A stretch of DNA of 64,000 nt from Pyropia haitanensis. Its lineage: Eukaryota > Rhodophyta > Bangiophyceae > Bangiales > Bangiaceae. The position numbers and the translations under genes are program-made. A model generated the notes under the pieces. It was not told the DNA's origin. It worked only from the letters and a program-made list of their open reading frames with translations, and made no database searches. The DNA lies in NCBI GenBank assembly GCA_008729055.1, contig SDUX01000009.1, positions 256,806 through 320,805 of the forward strand, written 5' to 3'. Position 1 is the first letter of the stretch, and every line of letters begins with the position of its first letter. Positions 43,779 through 55,083 of this stretch are shown in pieces.

Positions 43779-44260
43779 GGCGGTGGTGGAGGCGGGCCCA
43801 GCCGGCGGCCTCGGCGGGGCGGTGGGTGCCGCGGCGGCGACGGCGCCCCCCCCGCCCCCCCCCCTGGTGGCAGCCGCGGCCGCAGCAGGGGCGACAGCCG
43901 CGCCGCCGGTGGCGGCGGCAGCGGCGGCAGCGGCGGCGGCGGCAGCGGCGGCTGCCGGCGGGCGGTCCTTCCCCCCCCCCCCCCCCCCCCCTCATCCGGA
44001 AACGATGGAAAGAGGCACGCCGCCGACGCGGCGCGGCCGCCCTGCCGCCGCCGCCGGCTGTTGCGCCGCACAAACAGGGACACGTGCCGGCGCATGCGCG
44101 GGGCGACGGCGGTCGGGTCGGCCGCCGCGGCGGCCGCCGCGCCGCCGTCGCGCGCCCCCGGCAGGTGCGGGGGCGGCAGCGCGCCCGCCGACGCGCGCCG
44201 GTCGGGCCGCCAGGGGGCGCTGAGGAGCGCCCCCCCGCCCCCCCCTCCCCCCCCCCCCCC

Positions 44261-44299
<39 letters not shown>

Positions 44300-44591
44300 G
44301 CCGGCCGGCGGTGGCGCCGTCGGCGGCACCCCCCGCACCCCCCCCCCACCCCCCACCGCCGCCGCCGACCGGCACCGTCGGCGGGCGGCGCGAGCCCCCC
44401 CCCCCCCCCCCCCGCCCCGTCGTAATCCTCGGCGACGACGGCCGCGACACGCCCACCGCCGCCGCCGCGGCGGCGCCCGCCGCGGCGCCCGCCGCGGCGG
44501 CGGCCGCCGCACCCGCCGCCGCCGCCGCGGCGACCGCCGCGGCCGCCACGGACGTGGCGGTGCTCGGCGGCGGCGCGTCCGCGGCGGCGGT

Positions 44592-44646
<55 letters not shown>

Positions 44647-45739
44647 GTGGTGGTGGTGGTGGTGGGGGTGGTGGGGGTGGGGGTGGTGGTGGTGGTGGTC
44701 GGGGCACCGGCGGCGGTGGTGGTGGTGGCGGCGGTGGCGGCGCCACCGGCGGCAGCGGCGGGTGCGGCCGCGGCGGCGGCGGCGGCGGGCGGCGGGCCGG
44801 CCGGCGGCGACGCGGGCGACGATGGCCACAGGCCGGCGGCGGTGCGGGAGGAGGTGGAAAATGCGCGCCGCAGCGCCGCGCGCGCGCCTTGGCGCACGTG
44901 CGCGGCGGGCGGGGGAGGGCTGGAAGACGGGGGGGAGCTCATGATGGGGAACAGGGCGGCAAGACGGGGAGGGGGAGGGGGAGGGCGGGCGGCGAGAGGG
45001 GGGGTGCGAGGCAGGCAAGCACGCCCCGAGAGGCAGGGCCGCGCGGGCAGCCGGGCCGTCACGTCAGGGAGAGGACGGGGGGGCGGCGGTCGCCCTGGCA
45101 GGGGCGGCCAAGGTGCAGGTTGGCCCAGCAGCGACAGGGAGGACGACGGTGGCGCTTGCCCCTAGACGGGGCGACCGTGCGTGCCGCTGACGCCAACGGG
45201 TCAAGGCACGCAGCGAGACGGGCGGGGGCGGCGCCACAGCGGCACCCCGCACGCGGGCGACGGGTGCGGCGGCCGCCGCGGCGGCCGCCACGGCGCGGGG
45301 CGGCACGGGCAGCGACGGCCGCCCCGCCGGCCCGACGGCCGCGTGCCACGCGCGCCGCCGCCGCGGCAGTGGCAGCAGCGGCAGCGACGGCAGCGGCGGC
45401 GGCCGCCTCCGCCGTCCCCCCCCCCCCCCCCCGCCCCCCCACCCCCCCCCCCGCCGCCGCACCCCCCCGTCCCGCTTGAGAACCCCCCTCGCCACCCCCC
45501 CCCCCCGTCTCTCCCCCCCCACCCCCCCCCAACCCCCCCCCCCGCCCGTCAGCCGCGAGTGCTCCTGCCGCCGCCACGCCCCCGACTGCTGGTGCCGCCG
45601 CGGCTCCCCCGGGTGTGGGTGCCGCCGCGGCTCCCCCGACTGCGGGTGCCGCCGCGGCTCCCCCGGGTGCTGGTGCCGCCGCCGCTCCCCCGGCGCGCGG
45701 CGCGCATGGCCGGCGGCCGGCGCGCGCGGCGGCCGGCGC

Positions 45740-45816
<77 letters not shown>

Positions 45817-46453
45817 GAGGCGGCGGCGGCGGCGGCGGCCGTCGCCGACGCGCCGCGCGCCGCGGCGGCCGCCGCGCGGCGGCGCGGCGGGCGGGTGCCG
45901 CCGCGGGGGGTGAGGAAGGGGGGGGGGGTGGGGAGACGCCGCCGGCAGGCGGCGACGGCGCGAAAAGGGCGGGGGGGGGGGGGGTGGGACGGGGGGGGCC
46001 GACGGCGCGCGGCGTCACGCACCCCGCGGGCGCGAGTGGCGGCAGCAACGGCGGGGGGGGGGAGGCGGCCGCGGCACGCGGCGGGAAGAGCGCGGCGGCG
46101 GGCACGGGCGGCCGCCGGCGCGGCGGGGGGTGTTGTGGGCGGCACCCCGACGGGCGCGGGCGGCGGCGGCGCAGCGGCGGCGGCGCGGCGCGGGCGGCGG
46201 CGGCCGGCGGGCGGGGGCGAGCCGCGGCGGCGTTGCCGCATCGGTCCTCGCTGGTGCCGGCACGGTGGGTGGGGGGCAGCGCCGCGGCGCGGCGGGCGGC
46301 GGGAGCGGCGCGCGGCCGAGCGGGCGCCGCCGCGGGGGGCCCGCCGCGCCGCACGCACCCCCCACCCCGTCGACGCACAGTGTAGGTGCGGCTGCCGGCG
46401 AGGAGAGGGGGCGTGGCCGACCAGGCCGCGACGGCCGCCAGCGGCGGGCCCGG
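43779..46453. repeat. Extreme CCG/GGC low-complexity tract
   Basis: Near-continuous GGC/GCC/C-run sequence, including an almost pure GGC run at 45738-45820 and GGT triplets around 44640-44720. All six frames stay open for hundreds of codons as Ala/Gly/Pro/Arg repeats, so open frames carry no information here. Part may be coding on the minus strand (an Ala/Thr-rich frame with a Met near 44942 and a Ser/Pro-rich start). Confidence 0.6.
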
Positions 46454-47772
46454 CCCACTGCGCAGTGGGCTCTAAACCGGGATCCATGCAGTCGGCTCTT
46501 CAAGCCGGAAGGGCTTGAACAAACCTTGATTTTCCTTGAAGTGGTCGCACGCGCCGCGGCGGCCGCCGCCCCAACTGAGTGGATTAGAGGCCGATCCTCA
46601 CACTTAAAAGGTTGACAAATACGGTAAAGTATATTGAAGGGAGGTGATGGGTTCCCTACTAAGGAGCATCCAATTGGCTGTCAAGTTTCGGTAACTCTCC
46701 ATCACAGTCCTCGCGGGGACCACGAAGGCCATCCCTGAGCGGCCGACAATCCCTCTCCACGGCCCGGCTGATGACGCCGGACGAAGCGCATCGGAAGACA
46801 CAAACAGGCCCGTCTACAATCTTCATCCGCACCGCGTGCTTCGGTGACACCACCAGCCACACGAACGTCACAGTGTATTTCAAGCCAACGCATATTGTCC
46901 ATGATAGCTCGCCGCCGTGTTCCCCGCACCCTCCTGATGTCCTCTCCCTTGTTCCACCAGCACAACGAGAAAGAAACTCTTGTCACAACACCAAGTTGTG
47001 AGCCAGACCAGAGCACCGACCGCTGGAGGATTTTTTAGCACGCACGCTCCAGAACGTTGGCGTGTACGAGGTGCATCGAGTTGGAGCCGTACGCAGCTCC
47101 TGAAGTTCCGCATACCCACTTCCTTTCGCTCCATGACATGGTCGTTACCGTGTTCGGTTGCTCACGTCGCGGTCAATAGGTACCCTGATGTACACGCAAG
47201 TGCTTCGGGTGCCTGTCAGTGTCGTCGGAGAGAAGCAAGCCGACGGTTGGGAGCGTACTGTACCGCGTAATTGAAAAAAAAACTCTCAGGAAGATCTGGA
47301 GGCCGCCGAGATACGGCGTACGCCGCACGTGATCAACTCCGGCGAGCTGCATAAATGCCGGGATACAATCCCAGAAACATGGGACTTTTCGGGTGAAACG
47401 GGGGCTACAAGCTCTTGTCGATGCTGTACTTCTATTAGGACAGCGTGATCACGCTTAATACGGCGCGAGAGCTGTGTGCATTAGCACTTGAAGAAAGCTT
47501 GATAAACCTTGAATAATTGGTCATGACCTGGGTGGACATCATCGTTCAGTACATCACTGTATAGCCCGCACTGAGACGCACCTTGTGGTGTATCGCAACC
47601 CCATGTCCGAGCAGGTGTTCATAATGACTTCAAGGTTGATCACGTTTTCTTCAACAAATCGGCCTTTACGGGGTCTCTAGGGCACTTCATGATCGCCCTG
47701 GATCGTGATTTCTGCAAGGTTCTGCTTTTGAAAAGCGCTTGAAGAGGATCCCGCAACAAAGCCCACTGCGCT
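46454..47772. mobile_element. AT-richer island bounded by diverged inverted repeats
   Basis: Arms of about 85-90 bp at 46454-46543 and 47683-47772 match imperfectly in inverted orientation (shared gcgcagtgggct, gggatcc, ctcttcaag and an accttg...gatt block). The left arm starts with a 16-bp palindrome cccactgcgcagtggg. The interior has clearly lower GC than the surroundings and no credible ORF. Best read as an old non-autonomous DNA element or foldback. Confidence 0.35.
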
Positions 47773-48612
47773 GGTGGAGGGCGCGCTGGCTGCAGCTGCG
47801 CCCGCGCTCGACGAGCCGGGCAGGCGATGGCGGTTGCGGCAGGGGGCGGGTGTCGCGACAACCGACATTGACAACGCCGCTCCGGCGGCTGCCAGTGACA
47901 CACGACGGCAGCACGAGGGGCAGTTTGACTGGCGCTCCCGCCCGACCGTGGCAGGGCCGGTCATCGCAGTCTGCGTGTCGCGCTCTCAACAGACGGAGGG
48001 GTGCCATTGGCTGCACAAGATCTTCATGCGAGCAGGGTTGTGGCAGAGATAGGAGACTGGCGTGCGAATGTGGTAGGATCACCAAACTAGTATTGTCCCT
48101 GACGCAAATGTGGATCAAGCGACGCAAAGATCCATCACCCGAATCGTCGATTCCAGCTCGTTTGCCCGTCGTTTTTTCTCTCTACCGACACCTCTTCACA
48201 GGGTTACGTTTATAGAAAGAGAAAACACACAGACAGGCAGCTCCTGAGCTCGCGCATCTTTTGGTGGTAGCCTTGTCTGTATGCTCGAAAAAAATAGAGT
48301 GATGATCGACGCCACAGGCCGTGCAGAGGGCATTTCAGCAGCCAAGTGCCCGGAACGTTTCAGGTCATTTCGATCGATCGGGATCGCGTGCGCTGTGCTG
48401 TGAGCCCGCGCTTTCTATCCCGAGCCAGCACTGATCCGGCCAGTTGCCCGCGCGCGCGTTCCCTCCAGACGCCCACCCACACACCCCGCTGCCATAGGGG
48501 TCTGGGACAGGCACTCACGCTTGGAAACTGCCGGTGCCGGGTGCGCCGCCCTTCTCGGACGCCCGCGTGTAGCGGGAAGGCAACGGCTTTCCCCCCTACA
48601 TCGACGTAACCG

Positions 48613-48745
48613 CTGGGAAATTACCCCCTTTCCCCCCCTCCCCCCCCTTTCCTCTCTCCCTTCCCCCCTCGCCTTCCCCCTCCCCCCCTCGCCTTCCGCC
48701 TCCCCCTGCCCCCATTACCCCTCCTCCCCCCCCAATCCCCGTCCT
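48613..48745. repeat. Pyrimidine tract (C/T) upstream of transposase
   Basis: Almost pure C/T with CCCCCTT and CCTCCCC blocks, inside the pogo-like element just before the transposase ATG. Confidence 0.7.
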
Positions 48746-48767
48746 CTCTCCCGGCTGTACTGGCAGC

Positions 48768-50478
48768 ATGCCATCGGCTACACGGGCCAGCACCAAGGCC
48801 GCCAGAGCCGCTGGTCTTGAGCAGGCTCTCCGCCTCGCCTCGTCCGGGACCCACACGCGTCGTGCGGCCCTGTCCATTGTCAATGTCGGCCGGCAGGCCC
48901 AGACCAGGGTGTCGTACGGCAGCTTAGCGAAGGCGCTCAAGCCTAGCCCGTGTAGATCTCCTCAAGGGCGTCGCACCAAGCTGACGGCCGCACACGAGAT
49001 CCTGATAGCGGACGCCATCACGGACTTCCAGCGGAACGGGTTCAACGTCACCAAGGCGCACCTGATTGAGGCGGTGGCTGACATTGTGAAGGACCTTCCA
49101 GCCGACGAGCAGCACAAGTGGAAGGACGGTCGACCATCGGAGCACTGGGTGCGTCTGTTTTGCCGTCGGCACGGCATGCACTTCTAGAAGGAGAGCATGC
49201 TGGAGTCGGTGCGAGCGCGTGCGATGACTGAAGACAACTTTGCGTCGCACTTTTCTTCCATGGCCCACCTCATCAAGGAGCACAACATCACGCCGGACCG
49301 GTAGAGCAACTGGGACGAGACGGGCTTCTCGTTCGGGAAGCTGACCACGTCTGGCAAGAAGGTGACTTCAGACCCCGAGGTGGGGGAGTCCGTGACCCAC
49401 GGCGTAGATGTCGGCGGGGACGCCGAGCACATCACCCTGGCGGCGTCCATCACAGCGGACGGGCGCACCCTGGCGCCTCTTGTGGTCCTGCCCTGAGTCG
49501 AGGCCAAGTACTGGACGCTGGTGGACGGGGTGAACGAGACGCCGGCCGAGTACCTCCCCCAGGGCACCCTCGTCTGCTAGAGGACCCCCGCTGGCGTCGA
49601 TAGCTCCATCATGGAGGTGTGGGCCAGGAGCAACCCTGGAGCAGACGACGGGACTGCGAGCAACCGGCAAGACGATGGTCATCCTTGACGGCTACTCCAC
49701 TCATCTCTCCATCCGGGTGCTGCGGATGCTCCGGGACAACGGCGTCATCGTGTACGTCTTGCCCTCGCACACCTCCCACGTCACCCAGCCATTGGACGTG
49801 GCCGTGTTTGGCCCCATGAAGGCGCACGCGAGGCAGCGTCTCAGTGTGTACAACAACAGCCTCGGCAACGCCCGCACCAAGCTGAACGTGTACGCGGCGT
49901 GTGAGATCATCACCCAAGCGTACTTGCTGTCCATGACGGCCGCCAACATCAAGGCGGGCTTCAGGCGCACGGGTATCCATCCCCTCAACCCCCTCGTGTT
50001 TGATGATGCTACTTTTGACCTGAGCCGCCGGTACGAGACGGACAGGTCTCCTGACGAGGCGTGGGCCGAAGTGGCGGCGCGGTTCCTCAAGGATCGCCAG
50101 TCGTTGGCTGCCAGCGCGAAGGTGTTGAAGAGCGGCACTGTTGACACGGAGGCCGGGTGCCACGTCACCACGGCGGCCGTGATTGCCGTGTTGGAGAAGC
50201 GGGCCGCTGACAAGCAGGCAGAGGAGGCTCGTAAAGAGCAGGCGGTCAAGGACCGCGAGGCGGACAAGGCAGAGCGAGCTGCCGCTCGGGAGGAGAGGGC
50301 GGCCAGCACTGCGATGAGGGTGGCAGCCCGCACGGCGGCGGCCGAGGCCTCGGAGGAGCGCAACCCGCAGTCCCTGGCTGCGGGTAGCCAAGCTCGCCAG
50401 GCGACCGCCCAGTCCATGGTTGCCCGTCGCGCGGCAGCAAAGATGCGCCTGGATAGGAGTGCGTCCCCGTCTTTGTAG
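48768..50478 (+). pseudogene. pogo-like transposase, decayed
   Basis: ATG 48768. N-terminal helix-turn-helix DNA-binding region (to ~49180), then the DDE_1 core: NWDETGF (first Asp, ~49309), ILDGYSTH (second, ~49681), HVTQPLDVAVFGP (third, ~49786), and a charged, Ala/Arg-rich C-terminal tail. In-frame stops at 49185 (TAG), 49302 (TAG), 49494 (TGA) and 49578 (TAG), plus a frameshift between about 49600 and 49675 that puts the second half in another frame. Not functional as read, although the TIRs are intact. Confidence 0.82.
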
Positions 50479-50858
50479 GACCTTGCCAGCTTGGCTCTGT
50501 TATGTACGACCATTTGTTACCGTACTTCGAGAGCTTTGACGCTTGCTTTCGATCGGGACTCGACCATCGATAATCGAAATATGATCGTTTCCGATCGTAG
50601 GTAGCCCCCTGTCATAAATTCTGAATACAGTGATCCACCTTAGCGTCGCCGGCGTAACGATATGTAATCTTCGAGTCTCTTTTGCGGCACGAAGTGGCGT
50701 CGCCAAAGAGCAGAAAAACAGGGACACATGTCGCAAGTAAAAGAACCGCCTTCTCACGCTCTGTCAGAATCTGTCATCATATTTTTTTTCCCAAGAGGTC
50801 CCGCGACGCTGTGCTCGATATCATGGATTCTTGATCCACATTTGCGTCAGGGACAATA

Positions 50859-52235
50859 TGGCTGGTTGCTGAAGAACGGCACAGAAGCGTGAACCACAGT
50901 TGTCTTGGCAATACTTGGTTTCAGGGTTAGCAGATTCAATGCCAATCTCTTCTGGACGATTGAATTCAATGCCAACTCAATGAATTGAACAACGTTGAAT
51001 GGTGGAATATTTATACGATGCAACTCGTGTAATTGTCGCCTGGAGTGGCGGACTGTCGGGTGTGCTCCCGCCACTTCCTGCCACATGACCGTGACCCGCC
51101 AACTGAAAGGTGCTGCGTCAATGGCTTGGCGGAAAGCCACAGGTGCTGCGGCAACTGAGACCCAAAACGGCTCAGAAGTTCGCGCGCTGGCCGTTGCCGA
51201 CGCAGACCCACCTCCGCCACACGCTCAGTGAGGTGCTTCACTGTGTCGTTCGTCCTCGGCTTTCAGTATTTGTCACCATGCCCGACCCGGCGTGGAAATT
51301 TGCGACCGTGTGCTCTGACCGCAAGCGTGACCCCGGTCCTGGTGGAAAAAGACAAAGACTTCTAACGTGACGTACCTCAACGTGATGATCGTTGATGGAA
51401 GCAGACGTGACTTCCGAGAAGATCATCCGAGGGTACAAGTCAGCAAAACAAAAGGACTCTGGCAGTTAAGCTAATCCTCCGGTGCTACCCCCACTGCTTC
51501 CGCGTCACGTATATTGCGTGCTTTCTGAAGTCGACGGGGGACGCACGTTGAGTGGGCCCGCCGCCGACCAGCAGACAGTGCTCATGATCGCCACCGCGCC
51601 GCGTGGTGCCCGCAACTAGGCCTTGACTGGAGCTGCGTAGCAAGTCCGCCACGTTGCGCCACGTTTCGTATTGAATTCAACCTGCCCTCTGCCGACCTTC
51701 ATTGAATTTAATGCCAATTCAACCTTGATTTAGTTTGATTGAATCTCAAGGTGCCAACCCTGCTTGGTTTGCCTCGTGCGGAACCAGCCCGTCGGCCAAT
51801 GGAAGTCCTCGAACTCTCCCCATCGAAAATCTCCGCTCTTTGCGGTTCCTGGGAGCGCGCAGCTCACCCGAATCGACACACCTAGTTAAGACCCCCGAGA
51901 AAGCGGACATAGCACTTCTCGCTTCCTGGTTGGGCAGTGGACAGAATCGGAGCTTTCTATTGGATGGAACAGCTCTGTCAGTTCTGAGTAGAACAACACC
52001 TCCATTGCGGACGCCTTTCCAACAACAGCGACGTGGCGATCTCACACCTCCCACGACCGCGCCGAGAGCGCCTACCAGAGCAGGGTGGCGCGCCCACCTG
52101 TCAAAATTTCGGAAGCCCCTGTCCGACGATTGGCCGACTGTACCCGTTTGCCTTCGCCGCACGCGACGCCGTGCGCTCGGCCCACTCGGGCACTTGGGTT
52201 AATCATCATGAACGTGCACGACTGCGGGACAAATT
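50859..52235. other. AT-richer spacer, no gene seen
   Basis: Noticeably less GC-rich than its surroundings. Contains repeated attgaattcaatgccaa-like motifs around 50930-51000 and 51670-51730. No protein recognised. May be the remains of older insertions. Confidence 0.4.
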
Positions 52236-53336
52236 TTACTCCTTCAGCAGGGCCAGCATGCATGCCGTCTCCACCTCTAGGAGCTCATCATAGCCCCCCT
52301 CCCCGTCCCACGTCTCATCATCCTGAGGTAGAAACGATTCGGGTGGGCGTTCCTTTGTCCGCTTCCAATGAGCGTCTATCTTGATGGCCGCCGCCGCCAG
52401 GTTATCTTCCGCCCATTTGTTACCATCCTCCCCTTGCTTCTGCAGACATGACGCCGACGCCCCTGGCGCACCCGCCAGGATTGTTCCTGTCCTGGTCCGC
52501 TGGTCGTCCGGGCGCCTGGCGTCCCGCACCCCAGGGCCAGCCTTTGCTGGAGACCGTTTGACCCCGCGGTTGTAAGCGACATTGCCCGGCGCCCGGCTGA
52601 TGGCAGACCGCTTGGCGTACGACAGACTGCTCCCGAGGAAGCTGTCAGCCGGGTGGGTGACAACGGTCTTGTTGAAATGGCCGTGCCAGGCTTCCAAGCC
52701 TTGCTCACTGCACCGCCCGAGACTGCCAAAGAACGTAAGGAAATCAGGGGCGTGGCAGCAAAGTGCGTGGAGCTTCGGCGTGACACTGAACCACGGGAAG
52801 GCGGCACATAGCCCATCCACAAACCGAGCCGTCCCGGCGCGAAATGCTGACGCATCAGCGGCGGAGCTGTCGCGTACACGGGTCAGCTCCGGCAGGAGCT
52901 CCACCCAGGTGTCGCACGCCGCCCTGTACGCCTCCCTATCCGCCTCGGTCGTGTGTGCAGTGAGTAGCGTAGTAACAGCTGACAACCGCTGAGCAATGAG
53001 CTGACACTGGCGCCCCTCAAAGGCCCCGCCGAAGGATGGCTCGGGCGACTCGCGGACCGTCCAGCGCAAGGCCAGCGAGAGTGCAAGGGAGTACGCGCGG
53101 GCTCGCGCCGGCCCATGATGAAAGTAGACCGACTCAATCCCCAGCCGCAGCAGAGCTCCTGCAATCCCCAACGTAAGGTGTAGGGGCATAGGGGAAATGT
53201 GCGAGGGGTTAATTATGAGGAGCGGTCGGCTCTCAATGGAGAAGTGCTGGTCCAACGTCAACGGCGTGGCCAGTGCTCCATTGTCGCATTCGGCGTACTC
53301 CGCGGCCATTCGCTCAAAGTGCGCGCGCGTCCTCGC
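52236..53336 (-). CDS. Transposon-associated-like ORF fragment
   Basis: About 366 codons of normal composition, stop TAA 52236-52238. Contains ISPMPLHLTLGIAGALL, FEGRQCQLIAQRL, FSVTPKLHALCCHAPDFL and GRCSEQGLEAWHGHFNK. The order resembles uncharacterised repeat-encoded proteins I know from invertebrate genomes (PK-hydrophobic-H..SEQGLE), but I cannot name the superfamily. The N terminus is lost at about 53336, where the frame runs into the Gly-rich antisense of the nucleoporin gene, so this looks like a fragment abutting or inserted into that gene. Confidence 0.45.
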   Translation of the reverse strand, partial: ARTRAHFERMAAEYAECDNGALATPLTLDQHFSIESRPLLIINPSHISPMPLHLTLGIAGALLRLGIESVYFHHGPARARAYSLALSLALRWTVRESPEPSFGGAFEGRQCQLIAQRLSAVTTLLTAHTTEADREAYRAACDTWVELLPELTRVRDSSAADASAFRAGTARFVDGLCAAFPWFSVTPKLHALCCHAPDFLTFFGSLGRCSEQGLEAWHGHFNKTVVTHPADSFLGSSLSYAKRSAISRAPGNVAYNRGVKRSPAKAGPGVRDARRPDDQRTRTGTILAGAPGASASCLQKQGEDGNKWAEDNLAAAAIKIDAHWKRTKERPPESFLPQDDETWDGEGGYDELLEVETACMLALLKE

Positions 53337-54849
53337 CACGCGGGGGGGGGCGGGGGGGGCGACGCCGCCGCCGCCGCCACCACCACCTCCGCCACCGCCA
53401 CTGCCGCCGCCGCCGACGCCGCTGCTGCCGCCGCCGCCGACGAGGCCGACGACGCGCACGAGGCCGCGACGGCCGCCGCGCTCGACGCGGTCGCCGCGGC
53501 GCTGTCCGTCCCCGCCACCCCCCCATCCGACCCCGCGGGGGACCCGCGCGACGGCGGCGCGGCGCTGGCCGCGGCGCAGCGCACGGCGGCGCTGGACGTG
53601 GCGTGGGGCGCGGCCGACCCCCACTTCCCGCCCCGGCTGGTCGGCTGGCTCGCCGCCGCGGGCGGCGCGGCGCCAGCCGGCGGCGGCGGCGGCGGCGGCG
53701 GCTCCCCCCCCCAGCGGTTGCGGCGGCGGCGGTGGCGGAGCTTCTCCGCCGCCCCCGCCCGGCCGTCGAGGCGGAGCTCGTTGCCGCCGCCGCGCCCGCG
53801 GCGGCCGACCTGGCCGACGCGCCCGCCGTTGCCGCCCCGCGGCTGCCGTGGCGGTACTATGCGCGTCACGGCCGGGGGGGAGACGCGGCTGCGGTGCTGC
53901 TCGCGCTCGCCGACGCGCCAGACGTGGCGGCGAGCGAGCGGGGGGGCGGGGAGGGGGGGGGGGAGTGCCACCAGACGCGTCCAGCCGCCCGCGTGCAGAC
54001 GGCCGTGGCCGCGGTGGGGGGAGGGTGCGCGACGGCGGCGGCGGCGGCGCGGCAGCGGCGGCGGCGGCGGCGGCGGCGTCGGCCGCCTCGACCCCGCGGC
54101 GGGCGCCGTCGGGGGTGGCGGCGTGGGCGGCGGGCGGCTCGGCGGCGCTCGCCGCCACGGCGGCGCGGCTCTTGCCCACCCCGCGGCGCGCGCCCGCCCC
54201 CCCCCCCACCGCCGCGGCCGTCTCGCCCGCCGTGGCCGCCGCGGCGACCGCGTCGTTTGGGGGCGGCAGCTCGCCACTCGACGCGGCCGCCGCCGCCGCC
54301 GCCGCCGCCGTCGACGGTGACAGCGACGGCGACGGCGACGGCGACGTGACGGTGCGGGCGCCGTGGAGCCTCGCCGCCCGCTTTGCGCACCTGTCCCTGG
54401 GCGTTCACGCGGCGGCGGCCGGCGGCGGCGGCGGCGGTGGTGGCGGGGGCGGTGGCGGTGGCGGTGGCGGCGCGAACGGGCGGGCGGACTTTGCGGCCGC
54501 CCTCGCGGGCGCGGCGGCGGTGGCGGTGGCGGCGGAGCTGGGCGCGCTCCTCGATGTCGCCGCCGTGCAGGTGCGCGTGCGGCGGGCGCTGCTGCGCCGT
54601 GCCGCCGCGCACCGCGCCGCCGACGCGGCGGCGGCCGCCGCGGTCGCCGCGGCCGGCACGACGCCGCCGCCGCCGGCGGCCGCGGCGGGTGCGCCCGACG
54701 GGCCGCCGTCATCCACGGGCGACGGCGGTACGGCAGCGGCGGCGGCGGCGGCGGCGGCCGCCCTCGACGGCTGCGTACGGGACCTGTCGGGGCTCTTCCA
54801 CGGCTTGATCACCCCCCGGAGGCTGCCGCGCGCGGCGCTCGCCGCGCTG
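53337..54849 (+). pseudogene. Nup155/Nup170-like nucleoporin, C-terminal half, part 1
   Basis: Alpha-solenoid part of the inner-ring scaffold nucleoporin. Despite Ala/Gly inflation, blocks appear in family order: HFPPRLVGWLAAAG (LYDWL block), LPWRYYARHGRGGDAAAVL (the WRYY..N..AAARVL block), APWSLAARFAHLSLG (Leu-rich RxxYLS block), and LLDVAAVQVRVRRALL (EVARIQLQI block). These lie in frames 3, 2 and 1 in turn; changes fall at C/G runs near 53701-53712 and 53941-53962, so indels or unseen introns are involved. Cut at 54849 by a copia element; continues at 59635. The N-terminal beta-propeller is not in the window. Confidence 0.6.
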
Positions 54850-55047
54850 TGATGCGGTGACGAAGGCGTGTTGCCCCTTGGTTCCCGACGTGCCCGGCGG
54901 GCACGCGGCATCTATAACGGCGTCGCTTACGCCGGTAAATCCCGACCCGATCGACCGTATGGGTCGGGTCGTGCCGACACTCATTCCCCCAAGGGGACAC
55001 TATCCCTCCGTAGGGCCACGGGGCCGAATAGTCCTCACTAACTAACA
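54850..55047 (-). repeat. 3' LTR of copia element
   Basis: 198 bp, differs from the 5' LTR by a few substitutions (for example near 54865, 54976 and 55032). Confidence 0.93.
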
Positions 55048-55083
55048 CTCCCCCACGGACGCGGGGCGCTACGGGCGGAGTAG

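Larger units (their letters stand above)
48093..50856 (+). mobile_element. pogo-like (Tc1/mariner superfamily) DNA transposon
   Basis: 27-bp perfect terminal inverted repeats (48093-48119 and 50830-50856, outer end ttgtccctgacgc) flanked on both sides by TA (48091-48092, 50857-50858), the hallmark duplication of the superfamily. 2764 bp. Encodes a DDE_1/pogo transposase with several stops. Confidence 0.88.

Noticed and set aside
43491..46518. Several plus- and minus-strand frames of 300-660 codons.
   Set aside because: Ala/Gly/Pro/Arg repeats open in all frames because GGC/CCG triplets contain no stops; no islands of normal composition on the plus strand.
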